A stretch of 61,458 bases of DNA from Kamptonema sp. UHCC 0994 (GTDB taxonomy: Bacteria; Cyanobacteriota; Cyanobacteriia; Cyanobacteriales; Microcoleaceae). Location of the stretch: positions 1 to 61,458 of the forward strand of contig NZ_JARFTR010000046.1 in assembly GCF_029167235.1 (NCBI RefSeq). Reading direction: 5' to 3'. Under the pieces are notes generated by a model. That model did not search any database, was not told the DNA's origin, and saw only the letters and a list, made by a program, of their open reading frames with translations. Position 1 is the first letter of the stretch, and the number at the start of each line of letters is the position of its first letter. This document shows, piece after piece, positions 15,835 to 25,137 of the stretch. A program made the translations under genes and the position numbers.

Positions 15835-18288
15835 TTAAAACACCTGAGCGGCAGCAGGAGCAGCCAGCAGCAGTTTCTTGTCATCAGTAAGCGGATCTTG
15901 CGGAACAATACTCAGAGAACTGAAAGAGTCTTCAGTCTTAGTAGTATCCACAAAAGTTGCGGCAGCATTAGAAGCAAGCAAGCTATCAACCCCACTTGTG
16001 GGCTGAATGGCGGCTAAGCTACCGCTATCTGTCAGAGGATCGGAACTATCGGAGCTAGCCTCAGTAGCAGAAATACTCACCCCATCCGTATTTCCAGTAA
16101 GTAGATCAATACTGGCCGAAGATAAAGGAGTTGTCCCATTCGCCGCTGGCGTTGTGGTATTCGTCGTCACCGGCGCTGTATTCGGCCCCGGTACATTGAA
16201 TGTTACAGGGTTTGGCCCGGTAGGAATTGGGAACGGGTTGGCAACGTTCGGATCGTTGAAGACTTCCAGTACATCGTAAGTCCCAGGAGCTACATTGGTG
16301 AACGTGGCGATACCAGCAGCAGTGGTTCTTACCAGTTGTTCGCCTGCATCAACAACGCCATTCCTGTTCAAATCCAGCAAGAATGGGATGTTTTCCAAAG
16401 GCCCTTCACCGTTATCTTGGATACCATTACGGTTATCGTCCCGGAATTTAACAACGTTGAGGTTGTACAACAGACCGTTACCCACTACCGCACAACCAAA
16501 CTCTTGATTTGCGCCGAGATTGATGTCAAGTTTTTGAGTGGTCTTGATCGCACCTGTGGGCGTTACTTCCCGGAGGTGATACAAACCAGGGGCCAAATTG
16601 TTAAATGAGAAGTTACCAAAGGTATCGCTAACAACAGTGGGTTCTCCGGCATCAAGGACGTTGTTGCCGTTCAAGTCCAGTGCGATCGTTACCCCCGCAA
16701 TCCCCTTCTCATTTCCATCCTTATAGCCGTTGTTGTTTAAGTCCTCGAATTTGCACCCCGTGATCCGGCTATTAAGGGCATTACCAAAAATCACCCGGGC
16801 ATCACTGGTATTGAGGGCAAACTGAACGCGCGTAGGCATCGTAGGCGTAAAACCAGTCGGCACAACTTCCCTGACGACATAATTGCCTGCGGGCAAATTG
16901 GTAAAGGCAGCCTCCCCTGCGGCATTAGTCGTGGTTGACTGTTCTCCAGCATCTACAGTGCCGTTATCGTTAGCGTCAATAAAAACTTGAACGTTTGGTA
17001 TGCCCGCCTCCCCTGGATCTCGGCGACCGTTAACGTTCTGGTCATTGTATTTGAATACCGTGATGTTGGGTCGAGTATTTCCGACACCACCGCTGGAAGT
17101 CCCACTAGCAGGAACAGCAGGAAAAGTAACAGAAGGTTCTGGGTTAGTAGGCGGGAAAGTCGGAGCAAAATTCGCCTGAATCACCCGAATACCATTGACA
17201 GCATTGGTATCGGGTACTGCGAACTGTAGCGGTGATTGTGCCTGGGCCAGAGGGCCTGGTATGGCAATCTCGCGGGGATTGGTAGTTGTTGATACTGGAT
17301 CGTTAGCGTTACCAGTTGGTATAGTAGTGCCTGGTATTAGTGCAGGGCTGCCATCTGCGAGCGTCCCTGGGAAGATTTCCCGTAAGGAGTAACTGTTGGT
17401 AGCCAGTAAATCTCTGAAGCTAGCACGTCCGTCTGCGTTTGTGATCCGCAGCGGTTCTCCAGGATCATAAACACCGTTCCTGTTGATATCTAAGATGAAG
17501 GGAACATTAGCAATGGGGACTTCTCCCTGTGCTGGTTCAAAGGTACCGTTGCGGTTGGTATCTCGGAATTTGAAGATGGGGATTTCGTAGAGTTGAGTAT
17601 TCCCAACATTAGCGCAACCCCAGATTTCGTTTTGACCCAGGTTGATGTCGAGATTGGGAATGTTGTTGGGGGGAGTGCTTTGAGGAAAATCTCTTTCTAG
17701 GGGGTTAGTGTTGAGCCGTTCCTCCCGAATCCGGTACAGGCCAGCGTTCAAATTACTGAACTGCCAATTACCATCCCGATTTGTGTAGGTAAAGGTTTCA
17801 CCTGGATCAAAGGTATTGTTGTTGTTGTTGTCAATATAGATTCTGACACCTTCAATCCCCGGCTCATTTCCATCCCGAAAGCCGTCATTGTCAACGTCAA
17901 GGAATTTGCAACCAATGATCTGGCTGCCAGTAGGAGAGTTGCCAAAGCTAATTCTGGCATCAGTATTGTTGACGGTGACTGCCAGCGACTGGGGTGTGGT
18001 GGGTCGGAAACCGTTCGGCACGACTTCCCTGACCACATAAGTGCCTGGTACTAAGTTAGGGAAGGTGAAGCTACCGTCGGTCGCCGTAAGTACACTGGAT
18101 TCTCCCGTGTCAGGGACACCGTTGTTATTGGTATCGATAAAGATTCTGACATTTGCAAGACCCGGTTCCCCAGGTTGGCGAAGGCCGTCCCCGTTATCGT
18201 CCCTGAACTTAATACCTGTGATGCCGACTGGGACATCCCCGACGAACACTCTCGGATTTGGAATTTGACTAGCTTCTATTTCTGCCAT
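15835..18288 (-). CDS. Large SdrD-B-like calcium-binding repeat protein
   Basis: 817 residues with six SdrD-B / Cna-B-like modules of about 100 residues. Each opens with a DxNxDG-type calcium loop (KFRDDNGDGLRQPGEPG), continues with IDTNNNGVPDTGE, and ends PGTYVVREVVP. The six form two successive sets of three distinct types (A-B-C, A-B-C): types B carry GCKF and a distal GCAxVGN pair of cysteines. There is no signal peptide. The C-terminal 95 residues contain SIDLLTG and SDPLTD, shared with the neighbouring gene (18805-20736). It is probably an exported surface or matrix protein; the export route is unknown. The start ATG at 18288 gives MAEIEASQIPNPR. Confidence 0.83.
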   Translation of the reverse strand: MAEIEASQIPNPRVFVGDVPVGITGIKFRDDNGDGLRQPGEPGLANVRIFIDTNNNGVPDTGESSVLTATDGSFTFPNLVPGTYVVREVVPNGFRPTTPQSLAVTVNNTDARISFGNSPTGSQIIGCKFLDVDNDGFRDGNEPGIEGVRIYIDNNNNNTFDPGETFTYTNRDGNWQFSNLNAGLYRIREERLNTNPLERDFPQSTPPNNIPNLDINLGQNEIWGCANVGNTQLYEIPIFKFRDTNRNGTFEPAQGEVPIANVPFILDINRNGVYDPGEPLRITNADGRASFRDLLATNSYSLREIFPGTLADGSPALIPGTTIPTGNANDPVSTTTNPREIAIPGPLAQAQSPLQFAVPDTNAVNGIRVIQANFAPTFPPTNPEPSVTFPAVPASGTSSGGVGNTRPNITVFKYNDQNVNGRRDPGEAGIPNVQVFIDANDNGTVDAGEQSTTTNAAGEAAFTNLPAGNYVVREVVPTGFTPTMPTRVQFALNTSDARVIFGNALNSRITGCKFEDLNNNGYKDGNEKGIAGVTIALDLNGNNVLDAGEPTVVSDTFGNFSFNNLAPGLYHLREVTPTGAIKTTQKLDINLGANQEFGCAVVGNGLLYNLNVVKFRDDNRNGIQDNGEGPLENIPFLLDLNRNGVVDAGEQLVRTTAAGIATFTNVAPGTYDVLEVFNDPNVANPFPIPTGPNPVTFNVPGPNTAPVTTNTTTPAANGTTPLSSASIDLLTGNTDGVSISATEASSDSSDPLTDSGSLAAIQPTSGVDSLLASNAAATFVDTTKTEDSFSSLSIVPQDPLTDDKKLLLAAPAAAQVF

Positions 18289-18804
18289 GATTTCTCTCCT
18301 TCACACCTAAATCCATCTAAATTACAGACTAATGTATCGGTTTGTCAATCACCCATTAGCAAAAGCTAATCGCTGAAAACCGCTACTCACTCATACTGAA
18401 TACGTTTGCACTTGCTCTGATGTTCCTCATTCAACAGGAAAATGCTTCAAGCTTTGTCGCAGGAAAGTATATCAGGTTTTTAACAACTCTGGCAATTTCA
18501 ACCCAACATCTTCCGTCCTCAAAAATTGTAGGGCAGATGCGATCGCTGGGCTGCTAGCAGATGGGTCATCAAGCTGAGACATGGGAACGGCGTGTTGGCC
18601 CCCACAAAATTCTCGCTTTTTCCGAGGTCAGCCCCAGCCGTACATCAGAATTCTGCTCCCAATATACAAACTAGCGAACAGGCTCCCGGAACCCAGACCT
18701 TACTGTTGGAAGTTGCCAACAATAGAGTATCACGGCAATTGTACTTTGAACTGCTTTCCTATCCGTTATTGCAGTTTAGAAAACCGGGAACAAAAGCGAT
18801 CGCA
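18289..18804. other. 516-bp gap between the two SdrD-like genes
   Basis: It separates two genes on the minus strand and must hold the promoter of the 817-residue gene. One HIP1-like GCGATCGC lies near 18540 and another at about 18796. Open frames here have no coding character. Nothing else recognised. Confidence 0.5.
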
Positions 18805-20736
18805 CTAAAAAAATCCCAAATTGGTACGATCGATCGCATTGACTGACCCGTTTCTAGATGCAATTAATTCACCTGGTTTGCTAATTTGGATCGGGTTAGC
18901 ATTTTTGTCTTGAGTAATATTGAGTTGCGGGAGGCTTAAGCCATTAGCCAGACTCATCAATTCTTTACTATCCTCAAAATCCAAAATGGCATCACTACCA
19001 GCCGCACCCACAAGGAAACTATCTGGTTCCACTCCAGCTTTGAAAATCTCCTGTTCTAGCTTACTGCTTCTGTCGGTCACAGGATCGCTATCAAAGGATT
19101 TCTTTGCTAACTCATCTTCAGAAGTCCCCGTCAGTAGATCGATACTACGGGCGGAGGGGCCTGCACTGACGGTGACAATGGCAGGAGGTGTAGTTTGGAT
19201 GAAACCGGGAGGCGCAATTTCTCTAAGTACGTAGGTTCCAACAGGGACATTGCGGAAACTATAATTGCCTTGGGCATCTGAAAAGACGGATGGTTCGTTT
19301 GCGTCTAAGCTGCTGTTGTTATTCAGGTCAATGTAAATTTGCGTATTGGCGATCGGGGGTTCCCCCGCATCTAAACGACCGTTGGCGTTGATATCGTTGA
19401 ATTTAACACCGCTGATATTACCCAAAACCAAGCTATTGCCGAAGGAAATATTTGTGGCATTTGTCCCGTTACCGACAGTAATGGGGCTGGGATTGGGCGT
19501 AGTTTGACGAAATCCTGGCTGTTGAACTTCTCTGACAAAATAAGTGCCCGCTGGCAAGTTAATAAAAGAAAAGTTACCTTCGGGATTAGTTAAGGTCGCT
19601 GGTTCGTTACTGTCTAGGCTACCGTTGTTATTAAGATCCAGGTAGATAGACCAGTTCGCAATTCTTGGTTCCGGTGGCTCATTTACGCCATCTCCATTAA
19701 GGTCATTGAATTTGAAGCCACTAATACTACCTGTGGGAAAGTTATTGCCGAAATTAACTCCTGCGGCGTTAGTACCACCACTAATGTTAATCGGGCCGGG
19801 ATTGGCTGTAGTTTGTACCCAACCTGGTTGCAGCACTTCCCTAACTAAGTAAGTACCAGAAGATACGTTAGCAAAAGTATAGTTCCCTTCTTGGTTCGTG
19901 AAAGTATTGGACTCTCCTATATCTAATTGACCGTTGTTGTTGGAATCTATGTAAATTTGCCAGTCAGCTAGTGTCGGTTCTGTTGCGTCTCTGAAACCAT
20001 TGGCGTTGAGGTCGCTGAATTTAAGACCGCTGATGCTACCTGTAAAGAAGTTGTTACCAAAGTTAATGTTACTGATATTAGCCCCTGGAGTTAGGTTGAT
20101 GGGGCCAGGATTAGGCGTGGTTTGTCGAAAATTTGGTTGTTGGACTTCTCTGACTGTGTAGTTACCGGGAGGGATGTTAACGAAGGCGTAGTTACCTTGG
20201 GCATTGGTGAAAGTGTTGGGTTCGCCTGTATCTAATCTGCCGTTGTTGTTGAAGTCGAGGAAGATTTGCCAGTTAGCTAGTGTAGGTTCTCCGGGTTCTA
20301 TTTGGCCGTTGCCATTGATGTCGTTAAATTTGAACCCGCTGATGTTACCTGCAAAGAAGTTATTGCCAAAGTTGACACCTGTGGCGTTAGTACCACTGAT
20401 GATGGTGATGGGGGCAGGATTGGCTGTGGTTCGCCTCCAGTTGGGTTGTTGAACTTCCCTAACTGTGTAGGTTCCCGGTGGCAGGTTGACAAAGGAGTAG
20501 TTGCCTTGAGCGTTGGTTAACGTTGATGGTTCATCGGCATCTAGCGATCTATTGTTGTTAATGTCGAGGTAGATTTGCCAGTTAGCGAGGGTGGGTTCGC
20601 CTGGATCTAGGATGCCGTTGGCGTTGAGGTCGTTGAATTTGAGTCCGCCGATCGCGCCGACTTGGACGTTCCCAAAGTTGACGTTGCCGATGTCTGTTTG
20701 GCTACCGGTTCTGATGCCGCTGGTTGGTTCTGACAT
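18805..20736 (-). CDS. SdrD-B-like calcium-binding repeat protein
   Basis: 643 residues. Five consecutive modules of about 101 residues start near 29, 131, 232, 333 and 434. Each begins ISG(F/L/V)KFNDxNxNG, then EPTLANWQIYLDxNNNG and GTYxVREVQQPG. At DNA level they form roughly 300-bp imperfect tandem repeats, so unequal recombination could change the number. The C-terminal 130 residues lack repeats and hold SIDLLTG, SDPVTD, DAILDFEDS. No signal peptide. It is likely a surface or matrix protein related to the downstream 817-residue protein, with which it shares the C-terminal motif. The start ATG is at 20736 (MSEPTSGIRTGSQ). Confidence 0.83.
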   Translation of the reverse strand: MSEPTSGIRTGSQTDIGNVNFGNVQVGAIGGLKFNDLNANGILDPGEPTLANWQIYLDINNNRSLDADEPSTLTNAQGNYSFVNLPPGTYTVREVQQPNWRRTTANPAPITIISGTNATGVNFGNNFFAGNISGFKFNDINGNGQIEPGEPTLANWQIFLDFNNNGRLDTGEPNTFTNAQGNYAFVNIPPGNYTVREVQQPNFRQTTPNPGPINLTPGANISNINFGNNFFTGSISGLKFSDLNANGFRDATEPTLADWQIYIDSNNNGQLDIGESNTFTNQEGNYTFANVSSGTYLVREVLQPGWVQTTANPGPINISGGTNAAGVNFGNNFPTGSISGFKFNDLNGDGVNEPPEPRIANWSIYLDLNNNGSLDSNEPATLTNPEGNFSFINLPAGTYFVREVQQPGFRQTTPNPSPITVGNGTNATNISFGNSLVLGNISGVKFNDINANGRLDAGEPPIANTQIYIDLNNNSSLDANEPSVFSDAQGNYSFRNVPVGTYVLREIAPPGFIQTTPPAIVTVSAGPSARSIDLLTGTSEDELAKKSFDSDPVTDRSSKLEQEIFKAGVEPDSFLVGAAGSDAILDFEDSKELMSLANGLSLPQLNITQDKNANPIQISKPGELIASRNGSVNAIDRTNLGFF

Positions 20737-20896
20737 GATGAGGCTTTAGCGTGCTGAATTGTGATTAAAGCGTTGCTGTAGCGAAATCTAGCAGTTTTTT
20801 GGTAAAAGTAGCAAATTTAACTGGAAATAGCACGACCTTCTAGCAGGGGTGTTTTATTAGACCTGTTGCAAAAGTCTGGGCACAATTTCAATGGAC

Positions 20897-22144
20897 TTAT
20901 AGAACGTCAGCATTTTCCCTCTGGGCAATCTTGTTGAAATTCACCAAATAAAACCGTACCATTAAAATTAGATCCGAAATTGCCAGACCCAGAATTAAAC
21001 CGTACCAGAAACCAACTCCTCCCCATCCTAAAGTTATTGCCATTAGATAACCTCCACCCATGCCAATACTCCAAAGAGAAAATATGTTAATTAGCATGGG
21101 CACGCGGGTATCCTGTAATCCTAGCAAAGCCCCAACCGCAATGAATTGAATGCTGAAAAAAATTTGGTAGACAACTGCTGCTCTTATTGAGCCTACAGTA
21201 TTCTTCTCTCCCATCATCTGTCCTACTCTCGCCGTAGCCGAATAAGAAATTGCTATAGGAATTGCCAAAAAAAACTCTGATGTCTGGATCGCAATTTCAT
21301 GACCAGCTAAACTAGATGTCCCCAACTTTCCCATCAACATTGCCGTGACAGCGAGCAGTCCTAGTTCCATTCCAATCTGGATTCCCGTTGGCCATCCGGT
21401 CTGAAAAATTTGGAAAAACACCTCTCGATCAAACTGATACAGATAGCGAAAAAGCTTGTAATCCCTACTTTTAGGATGGAAATAAATTATACTACATGAG
21501 GCTAATAAACTAACCCAATAAACGAGGGCAGTTCCCCAGCCTATTCCAGCTAGACCAAGGGCAGGAAAACCCAGGTAGCCAAACATCAGCACGTAATTCG
21601 TCGGCACATTCAAGAGTAAAGAGATAACTATAATCACCATGCCAAATTGGGGGAAATTGATGACAGATGCAATTCGTTTTAAATATAAAAAAGAGATTGC
21701 TGGAGGTACTCCCCAAACTAGAGTATGTAAATAGCTTTTTGTCAATAAAACATTACTTTCTTCTTGACCTAATAAGAGCAGGATAAAGTCACAGTTCCAT
21801 AACAGAAGCATCGCGGGTAAGGATAGGGTTGCAGCCAGCCACAGTCCCTGACAATTAATACGGCTGACTTGCTCTATATTCTTTGCTCCAAAAGCCTCGG
21901 CTGCCAGCGCCCCTCCTGCTGAGAGAATACCAAGGCAAATAGATGATACGGTAATAAAGGTGATTGCGCCCAAAGCACCTGCCGCTAAATTTTGAGTACC
22001 AAGTAAGCCCATCATTACCGAATTCACGACAGGGATGCTAGTTTGAGCTAGTTGAGCAAATGCTAAGGGTACTGCCAATTCCAGACTGACCCGTGCTTCT
22101 GTTAGAAGTTCTGAATTAAATTCTGTTGAGGTTATTTGCTCCAT
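20897..22144 (-). CDS. MATE family efflux transporter
   Basis: 415 residues from ATG 22144 (MEQITSTEFNSELL); an in-frame TTG seven codons upstream is less likely. About 12 membrane segments fill the length. Family features include SLELAVPLAFAQLAQTSIPVVNSVMMGLLG at the start of the first half and AGHEIAIQTSEFFLAIPIAISYSATARVGQMMGEKN in the second half. MATE proteins export drugs, flavonoids or secondary metabolites by H+ or Na+ antiport. It is the last gene of a likely operon with a Coq4-like protein and a RibD-type reductase, suggesting export of their product. A hairpin (22201-22221) separates it from the reductase gene. Confidence 0.9.
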   Translation of the reverse strand: MEQITSTEFNSELLTEARVSLELAVPLAFAQLAQTSIPVVNSVMMGLLGTQNLAAGALGAITFITVSSICLGILSAGGALAAEAFGAKNIEQVSRINCQGLWLAATLSLPAMLLLWNCDFILLLLGQEESNVLLTKSYLHTLVWGVPPAISFLYLKRIASVINFPQFGMVIIVISLLLNVPTNYVLMFGYLGFPALGLAGIGWGTALVYWVSLLASCSIIYFHPKSRDYKLFRYLYQFDREVFFQIFQTGWPTGIQIGMELGLLAVTAMLMGKLGTSSLAGHEIAIQTSEFFLAIPIAISYSATARVGQMMGEKNTVGSIRAAVVYQIFFSIQFIAVGALLGLQDTRVPMLINIFSLWSIGMGGGYLMAITLGWGGVGFWYGLILGLAISDLILMVRFYLVNFNKIAQRENADVL

Positions 22145-22200
22145 GAACTTGATATAAATTTGCAAATGAAGCCAAAGAACAAGGCATTGTGACGAGCATT

Positions 22201-22221
22201 TCTCCTCGCCATGTGAGGAGA
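22201..22221 (-). terminator. Short hairpin between reductase and MATE genes
   Basis: Perfect 7-bp stem TCTCCTC / GAGGAGA with loop GCCATGT. It has no long T run, so it is more likely an RNA-stability or partial attenuator element than a full terminator. Confidence 0.4.
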
Positions 22222-22246
22222 TTTATGGCAGAAGTCGATTTGAAAT

Positions 22247-22930
22247 CTACCGACAACGGTAATGGAGAAAGAGGCGATCGTTTAACCCGAAACGAGAGTT
22301 TAGTAACTCTAATTCTGGAAACTCATTTGCCGGAAAGCCTTTACCTGAAACAGCACTGGGGGAATCGTAGCCGCCGAAGATGTATGGGCAGACTGTGAGA
22401 TAAATTTCATCAACAAGCTTGGCTGCTAGCATAGAAAAGTTCAAGACACCGCCACCTTCTAGCAGAAGTTGTCGAACACCCATCAAATGAATATGATTGC
22501 AAAGAGCAGCTAAATCAAGACCTTGAGTTGTTTCTGGTACTGTGTAAACTTCGGCGAACTTACTAAACTCTTCTCGACGATTTTTGGATTGGAGTTCCGA
22601 GGTAAACAACAGTTTACGGGAGTTCTGACTTTGAAAGAACTGGGAATTCTCGGTTGTCAAGTTTAACGATTGACTTACAACCACAGACCAGGGTTGCCGA
22701 TCTCGATTGGCCGCGAGACGCTGAGCTATACGTTCAGGCGAGCGCACAGTTAGGAGTATATCTTCATCCCGCATTGTTTGTCCACCAATCATGATCGCAT
22801 CAGCCTTAGCTCGTAAGTCTTCCATCAACTCTTGGTCTTCGATACCGCCGAAAGCTTGCAATTTTCGATCAAATGTACTGATCTTGCCATCGATAGAAAT
22901 TGCCAGATTGATGAATGTAAAAGGTCTCAT
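22247..22930 (-). CDS. RibD C-terminal-domain (dihydrofolate-reductase-like) reductase
   Basis: 227 residues, stand-alone reductase domain. Motifs: FINLAISIDGKIST (about 6-19), DAIMIGGQTMRDEDILLTVR (about 44-63, NADPH-binding region) and RQLLLEGGGVLNFSMLAAKLVDEIYLTVCP (about 153-182). In riboflavin synthesis this domain reduces a ribosylaminopyrimidine, but stand-alone copies also serve in secondary pathways. The deaminase half of RibD is absent. Its ATG overlaps the upstream small gene by four bases (22927-22930), so they are coupled. Substrate is unknown. Confidence 0.82.
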   Translation of the reverse strand: MRPFTFINLAISIDGKISTFDRKLQAFGGIEDQELMEDLRAKADAIMIGGQTMRDEDILLTVRSPERIAQRLAANRDRQPWSVVVSQSLNLTTENSQFFQSQNSRKLLFTSELQSKNRREEFSKFAEVYTVPETTQGLDLAALCNHIHLMGVRQLLLEGGGVLNFSMLAAKLVDEIYLTVCPYIFGGYDSPSAVSGKGFPANEFPELELLNSRFGLNDRLFLHYRCR

Positions 22931-23160
22931 TTATTTGAAAATATTTGATTGAGTTCGCCAATTGAATACTCGATCGCACCGTCGAGATCAAAATCATGAA
23001 TTGATTCCATGCTGAGAGATTGAATGTGCACCTTTGCACACTCTGGTTGATCTTGCAACTCCGTATACAGAGATTTTAGTAAATCCCTTAGTGCATCTTC
23101 GAGAAATTGAGGTTTCCTATGAGCTCGATATACTGTCAAAAGTTCAAGGTCGTGAGGCAT
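22927..23160 (-). CDS. Small acidic protein of unknown function
   Basis: 77 residues from ATG 23160 (MPHDLELLTVYRAHRKPQF); an upstream in-frame start at 23190 would add ten residues. Not recognised. Helical and acidic, with QDQPECAKVHIQ in the middle and DFDLDGAIEYSIGELNQIF near the end. One Cys only. Its stop overlaps the start of the RibD-type gene by four bases, and 48 bp separate it from the Coq4-like gene, so it belongs to the operon. Its conservation with the neighbours would show whether it is a partner subunit. Confidence 0.6.
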   Translation of the reverse strand: MPHDLELLTVYRAHRKPQFLEDALRDLLKSLYTELQDQPECAKVHIQSLSMESIHDFDLDGAIEYSIGELNQIFSNK

Positions 23161-23208
23161 GGTGTTCTGACATCTTATAACATCTTGCAAGGAAGTGAAG
23201 AAATTAAC

Positions 23209-24306
23209 TTAGGCTTTCTCTTCCACTAACTGCGTAACTCCTGATAAATCCGCCTTGAGATAGTGAGAACCATCTTTAAACAGTTTACGTCGAGGAATAT
23301 TCAAGAACTCTCGCACCTCTTGAAGTGTATTAGCTAAATAGCGATCCCACTGGCAACAGATTAATGGCTTGCTTCGTAGCCCTCGCTCAAAACTTTCTAA
23401 TAGCATATCCCTGTATTCTCGCTCTTCTGAAGTTGCATTACTCGGTAAAGGCTCTAGAATTTGGTGAAGTTCCTCCAAATATTCATCAACACAAATTTCA
23501 GTATCAAGACAACCTAGCTTAAATGAAGCATACATAAATTTCTCACAATCTCCAATAAAGTTGGCAAAGCCAAACTGTTCTACTAGCTCATAATTTTGGG
23601 TATCAACCCATAATTGGTAAGCATCTTTCAGCCACTTTTCGGAACTTGCGATCACAATATTGGCCCACTCAGCAATAATTGGGATCACAGCTTTAAGACG
23701 AACTTGGCCCATAATGAAAGCATAGATACACATTTCTTCAGATAAAACAAGCATATCCCGTGTATAATGTTGGGGATCGTTATGGACAAGAAAGCCTCCA
23801 TTCCAGTCATAATGATAAATTTCTGTTACGAGATGGTAAAAATCATGGGTCTGACGAAGCAAACGTATCAACCACTTGATATCTGAATCTGGAGTCATCG
23901 GATTTTTGTCAAATTCATAAAATCTCCCATCATTCATGTATTGGAAATAGGCACCACCTAAAGTATTTTCGGGAAAATGGGCTAAATTATCAGGGGATAA
24001 ATCTGTTACGAGATAGCGATCGCGACAAAGAACATTAATGTCTGCCAAGCAAAGAGGTTGGGATGGCGGAATGTTTGATTCGTTTCCATTTTGGCGCTGA
24101 GGAATTATCCTTGACCAGTTTCTTGGTATCTGAGGAGGCTGGCTTTGGGGATTTTTTTGAGCTAACTTTTGACGTAGTTGCTCGTATTGTAATGGCAATT
24201 CTGAAGCTGGCACCAGTACAAAAGTAGATCCATCTTGGTTAAAGTGATTTTTTCCTGCATAATTTTCAGCTTCTTTTAAGTAAAACTCGATGTCTTTTAT
24301 TTTCAT
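23209..24306 (-). CDS. Coq4-like protein
   Basis: 365 residues from ATG 24306 (MKIKDIEFYLKEAENYAG); an in-frame ATG at 24360 would add 18 residues. The middle (about 130-260) resembles the Coq4 family: TLGGAYFQYMNDGRFYEF, then RQTHDFYHLVTEIY, which contains the HDxxH metal motif, then LSEEMCIYAFIMGQVRLKAVIPI. The glutamate that usually follows the motif at short spacing seems displaced by an insertion. Coq4 organises or helps ubiquinone synthesis in mitochondria and proteobacteria; cyanobacteria make plastoquinone instead, so this member probably serves another pathway. The N-terminal 110 residues are unrecognised. It is the first gene of the operon running to the MATE gene. Confidence 0.7.
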   Translation of the reverse strand: MKIKDIEFYLKEAENYAGKNHFNQDGSTFVLVPASELPLQYEQLRQKLAQKNPQSQPPQIPRNWSRIIPQRQNGNESNIPPSQPLCLADINVLCRDRYLVTDLSPDNLAHFPENTLGGAYFQYMNDGRFYEFDKNPMTPDSDIKWLIRLLRQTHDFYHLVTEIYHYDWNGGFLVHNDPQHYTRDMLVLSEEMCIYAFIMGQVRLKAVIPIIAEWANIVIASSEKWLKDAYQLWVDTQNYELVEQFGFANFIGDCEKFMYASFKLGCLDTEICVDEYLEELHQILEPLPSNATSEEREYRDMLLESFERGLRSKPLICCQWDRYLANTLQEVREFLNIPRRKLFKDGSHYLKADLSGVTQLVEEKA

Positions 24307-24482
24307 TGCTGTGTCTCGCGTATCACCTGTTATGTTTAACAAATTTTTGCATAGTGGCATTTACTCAACGCCCACCTGCTTAATATAGCAAGCCACTGAG
24401 GAAAGCACAACTTCCATTGCATCTTTCAGACATACTTCCATTATGGCTTAAGGGCCTTGGCGAGTGTCCGGAGTATTGAAAC

Positions 24483-24586
24483 TAGATACAGCACTTTGCG
24501 TGACCAAGAGGTACACTAACAGCAATGAGCAAAGTAACTTTGGACTCTACTATTGTACCTAATCGTTAAGCAAAGTGCTGTATCTA
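24483..24586. mobile_element. MITE-like element with 17-bp terminal inverted repeats
   Basis: TAGATACAGCACTTTGC (24483-24499) and its exact reverse complement (24570-24586) bound a 104-bp element. The 70-bp interior has no gene. No clear target duplication was seen. It lies between the Coq4-like gene and ndhJ. The 24307-24633 gap otherwise holds only the palindrome at 24589-24605. Confidence 0.7.
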
Positions 24587-24588
24587 CG

Positions 24589-24605
24589 AAGAAACCCGGT
24601 TTCTT
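24589..24605. repeat. Palindrome AAGAAACCCGGTTTCTT
   Basis: A perfect 8-bp inverted repeat around a central C, two bases after the MITE-like element. The core AGAAACCCGGTTT occurs also at 3177-3189 and 8821-8833. Confidence 0.75.
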
Positions 24606-24633
24606 ACCTAAACGTGCGTAAGTTCTGACTTAA

Positions 24634-25137
24634 TTAATAAGCATCTTGCAGCTCGTAAAAATCAGGGGAAATGTAATCTTTACGCAGCGGCCAGCCTACC
24701 CAGTCTTCGGGCATTAAAATCCGTTTGAGATTGGGATGGCCTTCATAGACGATGCCGTACATATCGTAAGATTCCCGCTCTTGGAAATCTGCCGCTTTCC
24801 AAATCCAGTAAACTGAGGGTAATCGGGGGTCTGCGCGGGGCAAAAAGACTTTTACGCGCACTTCTTCGGGGCGATCGCAATTATCACTCACCTTAACTAG
24901 GTCGAAGGTACTAACTAAATCTTCCCCCGGCCCTTGGTCATAAGCACACTGACACCGCAGGTAGTTAAACCCGTAGGCGTAAAGTGCTGTAGCCATTGGG
25001 ATTAAAAATTCCCGGTCTACTTTCAGGATCTCAACTCCCAAATGGTCTGGCTCTAAGGCTTGGTGTTCAAAGCCATTCTGGGTTAACCATTGGGAAACTT
25101 TACCCGCTTCAACAATTGGGGCTGGCGAATCAGGCAC
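24634..25137 (-). CDS. ndhJ: NAD(P)H-quinone oxidoreductase subunit J
   Basis: 167 residues. It holds the 30-kDa subunit signature [36 protein letters not shown] near the C-terminus. NdhJ is a hydrophilic arm subunit of thylakoid NDH-1, which carries respiratory and cyclic electron flow from ferredoxin to plastoquinone. Last gene of ndhC-K-J; its ATG overlaps the ndhK stop by 8 bp. Confidence 0.96.
   Translation of the reverse strand: MPDSPAPIVEAGKVSQWLTQNGFEHQALEPDHLGVEILKVDREFLIPMATALYAYGFNYLRCQCAYDQGPGEDLVSTFDLVKVSDNCDRPEEVRVKVFLPRADPRLPSVYWIWKAADFQERESYDMYGIVYEGHPNLKRILMPEDWVGWPLRKDYISPDFYELQDAY

Noticed and set aside
18581-18846. Two overlapping open frames of 75 and 84 codons between the SdrD-like genes
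   Set aside because: No domain, no ribosome site, and they run antisense into the 643-residue gene.
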